This document shows, piece after piece, positions 45,551 through 58,700 of a stretch of 64,000 nt of DNA (the first letter of the stretch is position 1; each line of letters starts with the position of its first letter). Position numbers and translations under genes: made by a program. The notes below the pieces were generated by a model. That model ran no database searches. It saw nothing but the letters and a program-made list of their open reading frames with translations, and had not been told where the DNA came from. The stretch comes from Nereocystis luetkeana (lineage: Eukaryota; Sar; Phaeophyceae; Laminariales; Laminariaceae), in contig JARUPZ010000002.1 in the NCBI GenBank assembly GCA_031213475.1, positions 6,395,049 through 6,459,048 of the forward strand, in the 5' to 3' direction.

Positions 45551-48500
45551 CTACACGACGACCTTGCGTTCTATGAACTCTGTGAGAGCTTCCACCACGG
45601 CCCGCCGCTGTTCATCGGGGGTGATCGTTGCCTGCCAAGCGCGCGCGGCGAAGGGAAACGAGAAAGCGTGTCGAGGTGATTATTGCAACATCCGCGTGGG
45701 ATTTGGAATAGAACAGTGTTTTCGTCGGATTGATGCGTTCTAGGGCATTTTCGTCCTCTATATTCGTATACCCGATGGGCGCTACCTTCGTCTGTCTTGC
45801 CTCAATCATGTTCCGTACACAATACGCACGGCGTTGAAGATCGATGCGTGTTAGTTGTTTATTTCGTACGGCGGTGCTGAACATGCGTGGCTTGTTGCGG
45901 AGACTGCTTCTGCAGCGACAACCATGCCAGGACTGGCAGCTTCAAATATCAGTCAATGCCCGGAGGCTGATATTTGTTGGTTCCTCTACTAATACTCGTA
46001 CCACGCTAGCGTATGCCACTCGCTGCTCGCGAGGCACGGCCACCTTACCGCTTCAACCTCAACAGCACAAACTTGACACGTACATCGTCTGACGCAAGTC
46101 CAGGAATTTCTCACCGCAAAGACCCACCCCATATTGACACCCTATTTTTTTTAATCATTATTTTTGACGGCAGCCAGGCCGCTTCCATGGGGGCGAGCCT
46201 AGAACGCTTACAGGCGTACCGGCTATAAAAACGGGTCAATACCGCACCAACAATATTTAGGTAAGCGATTCTCCACCCTCTGTCTTTGCTCACTTCCCAG
46301 TCCAGAGGCTGAAGGCTGTAGGAAGCGAAACCCCTGTGATTACCGCCTTCCACGACACAAGTTTCTGTGCCCTTGGGTAGTTTGTCCGCCGCTTTTAGCA
46401 TGTCCTGTTTCCTCGACGCACAAAAAAAAGGAGCGTGGCGAAGCGTTCACGTTATATGGGGCAAAAGCTGCGACATTTCATGTCTCAGCCAAACGCCACG
46501 GCAACTAAACACGGCGGGGCCAACACGGTGTGCCCTGCTTTCACCACCACAATCAATCCGGGCTTCGAACCCTGAGCGGTTACCACGGGTAGTCGTGCAA
46601 ACCAAGCGGATTGGTGTTCCCGCAAGCTCTCATGGCGAGCTACGAAGTGCTACGAATGCCGAGGGCTATCTAGGCGATGGGGACCGAGTCGAGCACGTTG
46701 GTGATCTCATGAGCATTTTTTGTTTACTCCAAAGGCGGGTATTAAAAATCTCGGACCTTAGCTCTTGTAGAGCTGCCCCCACGTTTTTTGGGGGACAAAG
46801 CGCTTCGAATTAGTGCGGGAAATTGTTTGCGGTGGTTACAGCTTTAAACAACCCCAAAAATCGACCCCCAACCTTCTCCGGGGTGAACGGGTCGCGAGAG
46901 CCCCTGATGACCAGGGACGGTAGGTCGAAGTCCGCGAGCTTTCCTGCGACCCGGCTGCCGCTGCCCATGAAAACCACGCCGCTCACGCATTCCGGCCTGG
47001 CCTGTGTGAACTGGAAACGGCGGAGGTGGCGACGTTAGGGTCCGGCATACCGCACGCATTCTCACGTTGCGCACGCACTGCCGTCTGGTATGGGTCATCG
47101 GTGCGTGCTCAAGACGACGAACGTCGCCCTTGTAGACATGCTTGGCGTCTGGCTATCGAGGTCGATGAAAACGATAAGCTGAGCGAATGTCATGAGCGAA
47201 AACACGTTGAGCGTGCGAGCCGGGACCGAGGGAGAAGGACAGCCTGACGCACACAGCGCACCGGACGGGGTTCATACAGCGACGGGAAAAGCATGCCAAT
47301 ATGGTATGGTATGCAAGATACATTGTAGTAGTCCCAAAACATCGATTGCTTGCAACGCGCGCGAACCACTCGCGCCATGACAGCGGAGAGAGGGAGGAGC
47401 GGGCCACTGTCTGCCGGCGCGGTCGCGTCACTCCGAGGAACAAAAATAAACAATAGTTTGCTTCACGCCTCCAACTCTGAGCGCGCGCGTAGTTTCCAAA
47501 CCCACAGAGATTACCGCCAGCCGTGGGGTGGTGACCGCGTCACAGCTGCGCTTACACTCCTCACCAACTCCACCCCCGTTGTTCCGAGAGAGTGTCCGGC
47601 GAGGACCCACTTGGTCGGAGGCACGGGGCTGTCTTCTCTCTGCGGGCGCTTGATGATCCTGCCAGCTGTCGTCCAGCCGTAAAATGCTGCGTATGAGAGG
47701 ACGGCAGAGCACCGCAGTCGGAACCGGGACGTTTCGTGTGTACCGTGGGGTCGCTAGGGGCATCCAGCGATAACTTACAGTGCGGCTCTATACAGCGGTC
47801 GAACCCGTAGCACCCGGTTCACGTCTATCTCCCTTTTCCTCAACCATGTATATATGGAATATAGCAAACTCGCTTGCGCACCTTTGCAAAAACGCTTTTC
47901 GAACAAACAAGCTTGTGTCCTCGAGCAAAACTACTGCTGCTGTCACACTGCTATTGCCTTGCATGCACGCGTTTTGTCGCCAGACCTCTCTCCGCTGGGC
48001 TGTTTCATTGGCCGGTGCTATCATATAAACAGCTACTGCTAAAGACGTAGACCAGCCAAGAAAACTGGTTCGGAAAACCCTTCCTCCGACTCCATCCGAA
48101 AATGTTTTGGAACCATCAGCAATGGCCAAAGTCGACTTAGGTGCGCATCCACACCTAGGTCGAAAGGCAGCCGCAGGACGAAGCACGGGTAACCCCTTTG
48201 CGCTAGGGTACGGGCCAGGATGGAGTACGCAAATGGCGAAACGAAGGCCCCCGGAAAGATGATCACCTTGTTCGAGGCGAGAGGTCGCAGGGGCTCAATT
48301 AGACACACGCGTTCGGCTCACGAAACTCTACCACAACAAGCCAAAGGAAGGCAATGGTAAGACCACAGTGAGAGAGAAAAGGTGCCCGCAGTTTTCTAAT
48401 TGGCCAATATTATTGCGACTAAACAAACGTAAAAAATGCAAACCTGCACTTGCCGTCTGAATAAACTTGAGGCTTCAAAAGTTAACGGCATGGGGAAGAT

Positions 48501-49753
48501 GCAAGCACGCCCACCACATCAAAAACAAAGCTCCAAGCTTAACCCGCTGGAGTGGAGCTGTCCGCACGAGAAATAAGCGGCACCTCTCCTGTATGCCATG
48601 ATTTGCTTCTCGTTGCGTGCAACGTCTACACGGGACGATTGCAAGCATAAATTAAATATTACACGGGTGGGCCTATGTAATAGTCGAAACCCACGATGGA
48701 CAAAAAAAAACATGCATTTCCCTATGTTTTGCCATCACATGTGGTTCTGATTATTGTGTTCCCGCGTAGATACCATGCGGTCGACCGGTTTGGAGGGAAG
48801 GCGTTGACAAAAAACATTCGACACGTGCTGGCTCACCCCGACCAGCGCCTTGTCGCCGTTCGCAGCGCCGGCCCCTTCAGGCGGCTGGAACTCCAAGTAG
48901 TCGTCCATGAACTGCACCTGCCGTTACACAAGACCATGAACGGCTGCCTCAATGCCGAGAATGTCTCTCTCTTTATTCCCGAGGCATACGTCAAAAGTTT
49001 TATTCCAGGCGACTCAGGGTTAGGGTTAGGGTGAGGTTACCGAGAGGATTTTGAATGCTCTCTCCAAAAGTGTTTAGCGGAGCGTATCACTCTTGTGGCA
49101 TGCTGACGGGTCAGACCCAGGGCAGCGTCCGCTCGGCACTCAGCAGGCCCCCCCGAACCCTTGCAAATAACAGCACGTGAAGGTCATGTGCCACGGGTAC
49201 GGTATTAACGTGCAAGACAATATATATGCGGACATCGGATACTTGCGATGGGAGTCAAACCCAGACGAACCGACAAGGGGGCGACAATACACGCAACAAC
49301 TACAAACACACAAAGCGTTTTTTAGCGAAAGTTGCTTGGGGGTGAAAACATCCGTACGACGTCTTGCGAAGTATCTGGCGAAAACAAAAAGCAAACAACC
49401 AAGAAGGGCTCGTACTTGTGCGTTCTTACATTCTCCGAGAGCACGTAGAAAAAACATAGAAGTCTTCGAATAATCTTGGCATCATACCAGAAACAATAAT
49501 GATAATAGAAAAGTCAAGAACCAGAACTGGTACAGTACTCCGGGCGTACCGTAACCCCGTCACTCGATCCTCGAGTGGGAGAATTTTTCGCAGCCGCGTA
49601 TGCTTCTTCGGTCGCAGGTTTGGTGCGCAGGAGTATGGCGCCTAGAACGAACTGGAATACCCCCCTCGCGTACTGGAAGAAGCTTGGCTTTCCTCTCGGG
49701 TCGGCGAACCACCCCGCGCCGCGGACGTGGTCGAACGCCGCCTTCGCCAGCAT
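45551..49753 (-). CDS. Alpha/beta hydrolase, 288 aa, complete catalytic triad
   Basis: Seven exons: 49753-49550, 48917-48837, 48293-48155, 47686-47565, 47001-46873, 46404-46294, 45631-45551 (TAG). Phases agree at all joins. IIFPGAFVSPFAYSILA and LPFDLAFYGW (made across an exon join) give the first strands and oxyanion region. WVLAGHSLG is the nucleophile elbow with Ser. LVIRGSRDPFTPEK carries the acid Asp. VEGGNHRGFASY carries the catalytic His. This order matches the compact alpha/beta hydrolase family (Pfam Abhydrolase_5 type) known from bacteria and algae. The first exon has a hydrophobic segment (FQFVLGAILL) that may be a membrane anchor. Substrate is unknown; an esterase or lipase-like activity is inferred. 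The exon 3 start at 48293 is the least certain boundary. Confidence 0.87.
49016..49036 (+). repeat. Short interstitial telomere-like repeat
   Basis: Three TTAGGG-type units in the first intron of the hydrolase gene, opposite in strand sense to the CCCTAA blocks near 15 kb. Confidence 0.6.
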
Positions 49754-49988
49754 CTTTCAAACAAATTCAAGCGGGTGGCACAGGCGACACAGACAAGCAT
49801 AATGCCATCAGTGTGACGAGGGTTGGGATGCGAAGAAAATCGAGTTTTAGTATGCTGTTACAGTACTGTAAAGTGCGTAGAACGTACAGCAGCGGCCCGA
49901 ACCGGGCCAGGTGTTCTGGCGCAAACATGGTTCGGGGTTAGGGGCACGAGGTGAACCCTCTCACCCCTGCAAACGCGATGCCACTCTA

Positions 49989-50093
49989 TTACGGGGAACC
50001 ATAGTTAATAGGACCAAATATTGTTAATAAAAATTGTTAAATATATAGGTTTTCATCTATGCCATAGGTCCTGTTAACTATGGTCCCCCGTAA
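49989..50093. mobile_element. MITE family A, copy 4
   Basis: 105 bases, TIR TTACGGGGAACCATAGTTAA. Nearly the same as copy 3 at 31974 in length and interior, so probably one of the younger copies. It lies about 240 bases upstream of the hydrolase ATG. Confidence 0.92.
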
Positions 50094-51749
50094 TACTTCC
50101 GATTATTATTAGTTTTCCCTTCCCAAGATGGGTGTAATTTTAAAGGGGTTTTCACAACACGTGCCATTTGAAACGCCCGAACAACCGAGCTGTGCGTATA
50201 CACTTTTTTTCTTGCCGTGAAGGACCATTTAGCTGTTTCATGAAATTGGATTCCCCTGTCCGGGCGCTCGCTTCGTGTCGGTTGGCGCTCCAAGCTTTCG
50301 CTCAAAAGTGAACAGGAGCAATACCTACAGCAGTAGCTTTCTGTCGTTGAGCAACTATGTACGCCTACGAACACTCGAATACAAGGAGAGTGTCGAGTCG
50401 AGCGAGTGGATTATTAGTAGTTGGTAGTCGAGCAGTACGTAGTCGGGTGTAGTCATATACACTATTTAACACCAGGTAGTGCATGAGATAGCCGAACTTA
50501 TTCGTCGACGCAGTGTGTACGAGGAACCAAGCTCAGCGTACCGGTGCGGTGTAACGGGGTAACCGGATACCAGGTAAAGCATGATGGCCAAGGCCCCAGG
50601 CTAGCCACCGATTCCTGACGATTGGACCAAAGACATTTTTTTTACTCCTCTGATGCAGAAACACTGTACAAATACGATATAACCGCCTATAGACTAACGC
50701 CTAAATCTACCCCCCCCCCCCCCCCTTTTCCCCCCCTGGGCAGTGGCGGGATCCGTGCTGCCGCTGTATTCTGGTCTCGTGTGCTCGATGGATATGGTCG
50801 AAGCTCAGCAACAGAATGCAGTTACGTACGAAAACTGCTGTTTGTTCCTGAGTAGAGCCTCTGATACGATGTATCCGAGAGTACCACCGTGGACTGCGAG
50901 CGCACACCGTACCCCTTTGCAGTGTGGCAGGCAGGCAGTGTGGCAGGCAGGCAGGCGGTCCCTCCGTGTTCACCGAGAGCGAAAACTCGTTTGCGGACTA
51001 TGCCGGTGGGTGCAAGAACAGCTCGATCGGCCGAAAGCACCGCCGCTCTTTTCTTTTTCGATAACATCTTGTTCTGTACCAGGTACTAGTACAACAAGTG
51101 CGAAAGCGACCAGCACGAAGTCGCTGTCGTTTTCTGAACGATGTCCAACATTCATACGGCAAGTACAGCAGTGCGCTCACAGAAAGCTCGACGCGAGGCA
51201 ACACCGGACAACCCCGAGTGGAGGAACGAAAGCAGACCAGCCTGTAGCAGCAGTGTACGAGTACGTGGACATGTACCGGTACGATGCATGCAACCCGACT
51301 GCACATATACACAATGACGACCAATATTCGTTCGGCGATTACAATCACGACTAAAAATCATGACAATGTTATTAATAGTAAATAAATAACATGACAAATA
51401 TCACGATTACTATTAATAGCTGTGATGCTAGAAATCCATGATCAGGACGAAAATCAAGAAATTGCCTCCCACAAGTAAGTATTGTTTTGAAATAGAGACT
51501 CTAATCTTTGATCAAGCGATACACATAATTCGTAGACGTGAAGTGGGATTCCTCGCCGAACTTACCGAGCAGAACCATAAGGCTTCCCAGGCAGCGGCGG
51601 ATGACATGTGTGAGACCACCTCCGCGAGCGCGTGGCCGTGGTTTTCTTGTACTGGGATTTATCAGCCGCGGTCAAATAACCGAGGTAAAAAATCACCGTA
51701 AAAAATATACCCTTCGAAAAAGAAGTATTTTTTTGGCGGAAAGCGAGAC

Positions 51750-51996
51750 TAAGGTTCATTCTTATCGGAGAGCGTTTTTTCCATAATTTCCAAAGTTTGG
51801 GAATAATTGGAGATATGTATCAATATACGGAGGCATTCTGTGACTATTCGTGAAATTCTCCAGAACCAAAAATATCAAGTTCTTTAACATTCCAATATTT
51901 GGAAAAAAAAAAACAGGAAAATATGGAAGATTGAAAAATTGGGCGAAACATATGTCGAAAATTTGGAAAAAAAGCTCTCCGATAAGAATGACCCTA
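51750..51996. mobile_element. MITE family F (Stowaway-like), copy 2
   Basis: 247 bases, TIRs TAAGGTTCATTCTTATCGGA and CCGATAAGAATGACCCTA. It is the reverse complement of copy 1 along its full length, with small differences, and TA at both borders. Confidence 0.88.
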
Positions 51997-52749
51997 AATT
52001 CAGGAAAAAAACATACCAGGTGCCTGTCAATACATACCGGATGCCTGGTAAAATAACCAAATATCTTGACCGTGTTGACCAGTAACTTTCAAAATCGGGA
52101 CAAACGTTGGGCCCGATGTAAGGCGACCAAGCGGCTTAATTTCGCCCTATAGTCGTCCTCGCCGAGAGGAAAAGACACTTGGTGCCCGCACTATTAGTAT
52201 TTAGGTGCACCGACGTAGCAGCGCGCCCCTATATAGCTGAATAGTACCTGCTCTATCTGGTACCGGGTGCATAGCGACTCGGGAGCAAGGCGATTCGCGA
52301 CACGCAAACAACACGATTCGCCTCATATGGGTGGGTATTCTGTGCAGCCGTGAGGCGGACAAAATACCTTTTGGGGTGCCAACTTTGAGGTTTGGAGCTT
52401 CGACAGTACGTTTGTCCTGCAACAGTTTATGCACAGGTCGGGCGGTTTCTCGCAAGCTTTACGTCCAGCTCAACACCTGCTCGTCAGGATCATCTACGGC
52501 AGAGCGCAAAAAGCTGTGGAGCTACGTATATACAACTTGAAGCCCACTGGCGTTCTTGCAGTTTTCAGATTATTTATATACATACATTACATGGTCTACC
52601 GTACGTAAGCACTGCGGTTTGTGTCGTACCGCCCATTGGTACGAACACTACTTGATCTACATGAAGGAACATCTGAAGCCTCGGCACCTACTACTAATAG
52701 AGTCACGCCCCACTTATACTGGCCCCCAAAACACGACCCACAAAAAACG

Positions 52750-55700
52750 CTACCGCTCTGATATGAACGCTCCAACGTCCATCTTTTCGGCCGGCCTCTG
52801 GGCATAGGCCCTAATGAAAGCCAGTTTTGCCCTGCGCAACGCATGGCACGCCTCGTCGTTGCTGCTCGCTTCAGCGTACTCTTCCAACTGGCCGAAGGGC
52901 ACCAAGACATTTGAAAGAAGTGGCGGAACCCCCCCCCCGCTCTTCGTGCCTTCTTCTACCTCGCTTTGGTCGGAGGACGCGCCGGGTATACTTTCCTTCG
53001 CGCCCTCTGCGTCAAACTTGAAATGCCCGACACGGTCTACGATCTCGTCCTGGGCATCGAGCCGCAAGGCGGTGACGACGTCTTCGTGGTCTTCTATGAG
53101 CGCCCAACTCTTGACGGCGGCCATGGCAGTCGCGTCAGGAGCATGGCCTGGCGTGATGCCAAGCTCAGTCAACACCTCGCACAACTCTGCGTCATCGGGA
53201 CCGCCCCCCACTCTAACGCCGCTACGGCGTACGCTAACACTCAAGCAGGTGAGACCATCCTTGAGCTGCTGCATGGGCGAGTCTTTGCTACCCTTGGGGC
53301 TATCTCGAGCTGCGGTTTGTTCCAGACTAACATGCATGGCCGGTGGAAGCGTGTCGGCCTCGAGCCAGCACCTGTGGTGAGCGACCAAACCACACCAGGG
53401 AGAAAAAAAAGTATGAAAAGGTATAAACGTGTCACCAACATGAAGGTTACTTTATAAACCCTAACGCGAAGTCGAAAAAGTATCCAGTCGACAAAACCAT
53501 GCTTCGTCAAAATACTGCAACAGCCACAAAATAGATGCTGTGCGTGCAAATACCATTGCTTAAACGCGAGTCCTCTCGCTGCGAGCCTACCAGAGCAAAC
53601 GCTACTCGGCGCATGCAGCAGACGGGACAGCAACGAGCAACGAATGCAAACTAGAACCAAACCCATCGTTTCTGCAGGACTACTGTACCGCAGTACACTT
53701 ACCTGGCGATCGAACCTTCCGTCACACCCTGCCACGCTTCGTAGAGGATCTCTGCCGCATCAAGTACATGCGGCGGATGTCCCTCTGCGAGCCCCGCTGT
53801 TCCTGCCTGCATTTTGCGTTTCTTGGCCTGCTGGCGCAGCTGCTCGGTGTTGTGCATCGTGCCCACTCGGACCCCGAACAGCTGTGCCCTGTAGCGAACC
53901 TTGGCCTCCGCGATGACCCCCATTTCCACCGGCTGATGCTTGCTGGTGCAGCTCGCCGGGTAGTTGACGACGGTCACCTGTCCTCTGCCATCGATCAGAT
54001 CGCTGTGGGAGCCGCCGCCCCCCCCGCCAACGATCAGCAGCACGGGCTCGCAGGTGTGGCGGCGGGCGTACGGAAGAAACACGCCTTCCCACCAGTTTTG
54101 GAGGGTGACGCCATCGGGCCAAGCGTTGGTCTGCTGGAAATATTTGACGGGCGGCTGCTTGTGTCGGAAGCAGCGAGGGTTCTTGGACTCGCCGATGATC
54201 GCCAGTGGCACTTTCGCGGACCCCGTGGCGTTAGTGCTTATGTAGGCTGACAGACGATCCTTGACCTTCATATCCTGCGTGCCCCGCGCGGTCGGGCGGT
54301 TCTGTGGGCCTGCCAGATAGGCTCGCTTCGGCAGCAGCTTGTAGAAGAGACCCGTCTCGCCCACATTGAAGACGTTTTCGATGTCGTGCGATTCGCAAGC
54401 ATCACGGACGGTCTGAAGGCAAGCTTCAGTGTCTTTTGCGTTGAGTCTGCCCGCTTCTCCGAGAAGCACCTCGCTCTGGAGTCCGTTACGCTTGACAAAG
54501 GCCTGCACCCATCCCTGGCTGGCCGTGAACGCCTCCAAACTGCTCCTCTGCCGCTCTGACAGGCCCGTGGATGCGGCAAGCATGTCCCTAGCGCTGAGCC
54601 CGAACATATGGATGACGTCTTGGGTAATCAGTATCCCGGCTTTCCTAGCCTCTTGCAGCAGGATCAGGACGCGTTCACTCACCTGCACAAATATTCAGGG
54701 CAGTGGACGAATTCAATACGCTGTGATGATACAGTATAATGCTGAATACTGTTCCTAAAGAGTAGAAAGGCCTGTACGTATTCGTGATACAACATACCAG
54801 GTATTATTCTCACGGAGGCCCATCGTAAAAGGGCCCAAAATAAGCCCCAAAACACCCACTTTGGTACATGCACATCAAGAACTACTACGTGAATCGAAAA
54901 CATTGTCAGTGCAAATTTTTGCGGTTGGTGCCGGGCTTCCCATCGATCCTACATTTGTGTTCTTCATAAATACATTGGGAAGCCTCTCTCCCCCCGTTTT
55001 GGGCCTGCATATTACAGTAGAGGCCACCGTGATAATACTGCACGCTGCATGTTGATCACGTAGTTAGTGCTACTACTGCAGCAGTGCTTTGGGTTAAGCA
55101 GTAGGAGTGTTACAGTAATACAGGGTACTGCTTTGGTACTGCTTTTGGTTGTTCCTGTACCATACAATCCGGGACAGAAAACGGGGTCTCCCTGTTGGTT
55201 TGTTGTGCCTCGAAGAGCTGAATTCATTTTTCTTCACCGTCAAATGGCGGAAAGTCCATCGGTGTACCGTTTTATCGCTTTCGCGAGGCATTACGGACAG
55301 ACACGACTGAATTTAATTTTCCGTTGAGAAGACCCAAGGTAAACATAGGGAATATGTACAAAAACTAGAGCTGTGATTCGGCACGGCTCAAGTCAGGCAG
55401 ATAACGTACCTCCCCAATATTACGTCTACAAAATTGTTACCACTATTAATACTGCTGTTGCGTTTGCTCGTGCGTGCGAGTAACGTACTGGCGGGGTTTC
55501 GTGATTTATTTAGGCGCTTTTGTCCGGGGATACCTCCTAAATATCCCCTGTTCAGGATTAAAAAAAGTATGGAGGTGTTTTTTTGGAACGCTATTATATC
55601 CTCCTCTCCCGAGGACATTGTTGTAAATTCCCCCGCGCCCGAGAGGGTCTACAGTACGTACTGTATCGAATTCCAGTAAATAGCGGACATTGTGTTACTC

Positions 55701-58700
55701 CGCCCGCCACTCCGCTATATGTGTCACTATGAATAGTACAATATGTTGTGCACCCAAGACAACAAAATGGTGACATCGCTATAGAGGTTGTTGTTGTTCT
55801 CACATTAACTCATCGCCACAATACAGTGCAGTCCGTGGTCGCAGGACAGGCTCCAATAACACTCTGGGGTAGAAGAAATACCTCAGTAAAAAAATAAAAA
55901 AATAAAAAAAGCGAAGAGTAGTACACATGATAACTGAAGCACATCTATACCTCAGACAAAACATGAAAAAGGAGGTCCGCGCACGTACGTATCAGATACA
56001 TACGGTACGCCGTACAAGTCGCCACAGAAACCGAGAAGACCACATACTGCCCAGAAAAAAATAGACAGGATGAAAATAACAACTCGACGTCGAAAAATCG
56101 AAATCAAAAATCGAAATAATCACACACATCCAAAAGGGAAGCAAGAGAAAAAAAAGTTCAAGTCAGGCAAGGAAGCAATAGAAAGCTACGGGGGTAACTA
56201 GAAAAACAAGAGGGCACCCGTAGCAGGATCAATCGCACTTCAAGTACGGAAGAGAGTAGAGCAGCGGGAGCAGCGAGATAATCAGAGTTCATAGATATCG
56301 GGCGAAGCCCAGCACGAGCAGGGGAGAGTCAGGCGCCGAGCAGGGAGCGGCGTAGATCCATCAGGCATCGTTTTTTTTTTGGGGGGGGGTTCGGGTTTGG
56401 TTCTTTGTTTTTTTCCCACCCACCCTCCCGTACTTTCCACGGCGGACGGGCAAACGGAGGGGAAGAGGGCAGAGCACGTAGGCGGTCGATTTTCGTGGTG
56501 ATCCGATATGAGCGGATCATCCTAATCGTTTAGCAATCGTGGTGGGTTCCCGATATGAGCGGGCCGTTAGATACGGTAGACCACTCGAAAGCACGTGTAC
56601 GTAGTGGTCGATTAGCAGTGGTTTTCCCGATATGAGCGGGCCGTTAGAAAACGGAACCATTGCACTGAATAATCGTTTGGCAATCGCGGTGGGTCCCCGA
56701 CATGAGCGGGCCGTTGTCACGGTAGACCACCCGAAATGCACGCGCAAGTAAGTACTGTTGACTGCCGTTGTCGAGGTGGTCCGATATGAGCGGGCCATCC
56801 TATTCGTTTAGCAGTCGTGGTGGGTTCCCGATATGAGCGGGTCGTTAGATGCGGTAGACCACTCGAAAACACGTTTAAGTAGTGGTCGATTAGTAGGGGT
56901 TTTCCCGGCAACACGGGCCGTTAGAAAACGGAACCACTACAATGAATAATCGTTTGGCGGTATGGTGGGTCCCCGATATGAGCGGGCCGTTGTCACGGAA
57001 GACCACCGGAAAAGCACGCGGTACTAGTGGTCGGTCAAGTGGGTTCCCGAGATGAGCGGGCCGTTAGAAACGGAACCATGAGACAGTTTAGCAATTTGTC
57101 AGATTCTCGATTTGAGCGGGTTCCTCTGGATTGCCCATGCACGGTGGGGGGGGGGGGGGGGGAGGAGTTCCATTCGCGGAGCGCGACCGCTAGGGAGGTC
57201 GGCCGCGTTTTGTTTTGTGTTTTCGGGGAAGGCGTTAACACGCGGGGGGGAAAAGGGGCGGCGCGACCCCTTCCCCCCCCCCCCCCCCCTTCGCTATTCG
57301 TTATTGGTGAAGGGGGAGCGGACGCACGCGGGAAAAGGAGCAGAGCAGCCCCCTCCCCCCCCCCCCTTCAACTGTTTTCATAATTCAAAGCATCTTTCGT
57401 GGAAGTAACATCCAAATAGTACACATGATAACTGAAGCACATCTACACCTCAGACCAAACATAAAAAAGGAGGTCCGCGCACGTACGTATCAGATACATA
57501 CGGTTCGCTGTATAAGTCGCCACAGAAACCGAGAAGACCGCATACTGCCCAGAAAAAAAATAGACAGGATGAAAACAACAACTCGACGTCGAAAAATCGA
57601 AATAAAAATTCGAAATAATCACACACATTCAAAAGGGAAGAGAGAGAAAAAGTTCAAGTCAAGCAAGGAAGCGATAGAAAGCAAGAAATCAAGAAAGGAT
57701 ACACACAAGAGAATGCGCAAACATTTCGCAGATTGGAGGCTTGCACGCATCGCGAGGGGTGTCGAAGAGATGTCAGAACAACAAAAAAAAACAAGCATAC
57801 GCACTTCGCCACTAAGAACACCAGGGAAGAAAAAAAGAGACTAGCAGACAAAAGACAAAAAGGAAGACGAAGCGGAGCAAAAAACACACAAGCAGAAGCA
57901 GATAGCAAAAAACAAAAGCAGATAGCATAAAGTAAAAAAGCAAAACGGAACATACTAACAGAGACACAAAGAAGTACAAACGGGAAAGAACGAAATACTG
58001 GTATGAAAAGAAGGTGGATCTACTAAAATTTTCAGGCCCAACCATCATGGACGGTAGTAACAGAATGGTACGTCCAGATTGTAATTTATGGCATCATGGT
58101 AACGTGAAGTTAAAGTCAGGTATTTAATGAGAGGAACCTGGTAACATGATAAACCGGGTCAACATGATGCTAAGAGACACGTCGCCACTTAGGCTAACAT
58201 CCCGATAGTGTTACGTATTGGCCGGCTCCGACGCTGCTAACGTACGTCAAGTGTTACGTTATCCGACCCTACGGCAGCAAGACGGGGGGTACCAAAGACG
58301 TGGCGCTATTAGTGCTGGCCACTATGTTGATGGTATCTTAGGGCGTTATGTCTAATACCCCCCTTAGTGGTAACGCAATGTTAGGGTGTCATGTCGGACG
58401 ATCCTTAGACAGTAACGTTAAGTTATCAAGTTATCATATTATTAGTACACCGGCGGATATAGATTTGGGCACGTAAGGGTGGAAACGTTCATGTCTGGAC
58501 AACATCCTAACATTGCCAATCACGGCGTCATATATAGTGCTACCGTACCAGAGCCGACGAGATCGAGCCGAAAAAAAACGCAAAGGCGAGTGCACGTTCG
58601 TGCGTTTGCAGTTAACCCTTTTAGGCCCGTAGTCCCGTTTTGGGGACCAACTACTTGAAATTCGAGTGATTTGTCCCCAAAACAGGACTGCGGTCCTAAA

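Larger units (their letters stand above)
49754..52749. other. Intergenic region with two MITEs
   Basis: 3.0 kb between the hydrolase start and the end of the transposase-derived gene. It contains MITE A copy 4, a C15 run at 50710, and MITE F copy 2. Open frames at 50743-51354 have no recognisable domains and differ in composition from the genes here; not called. Confidence 0.55.

Noticed and set aside
46540-46660. tRNA gene suggested by GGTTCGAAGCC on the minus strand
   Set aside because: B-box-like word only; no A-box at the right distance and no cloverleaf pairing.
50743-51354. 203-codon plus frame
   Set aside because: No recognisable domain, repeat-like words inside, and equally long frames on the other strand.
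52814-53457. Plus-strand frames of 188 and 163 codons
   Set aside because: Shadows of the G+C-rich third exon of the pogo-derived gene on the minus strand.
55919-57682. LTR-like element
   Set aside because: The direct repeats are long enough, but I see no primer site, polypurine tract or coding remnant between them, only a tandem array.
57425-57844. 139-codon Lys/Arg-rich frame
   Set aside because: Starts inside a 266-bp repeat whose other copy is broken in this frame; composition reflects purine-rich DNA.
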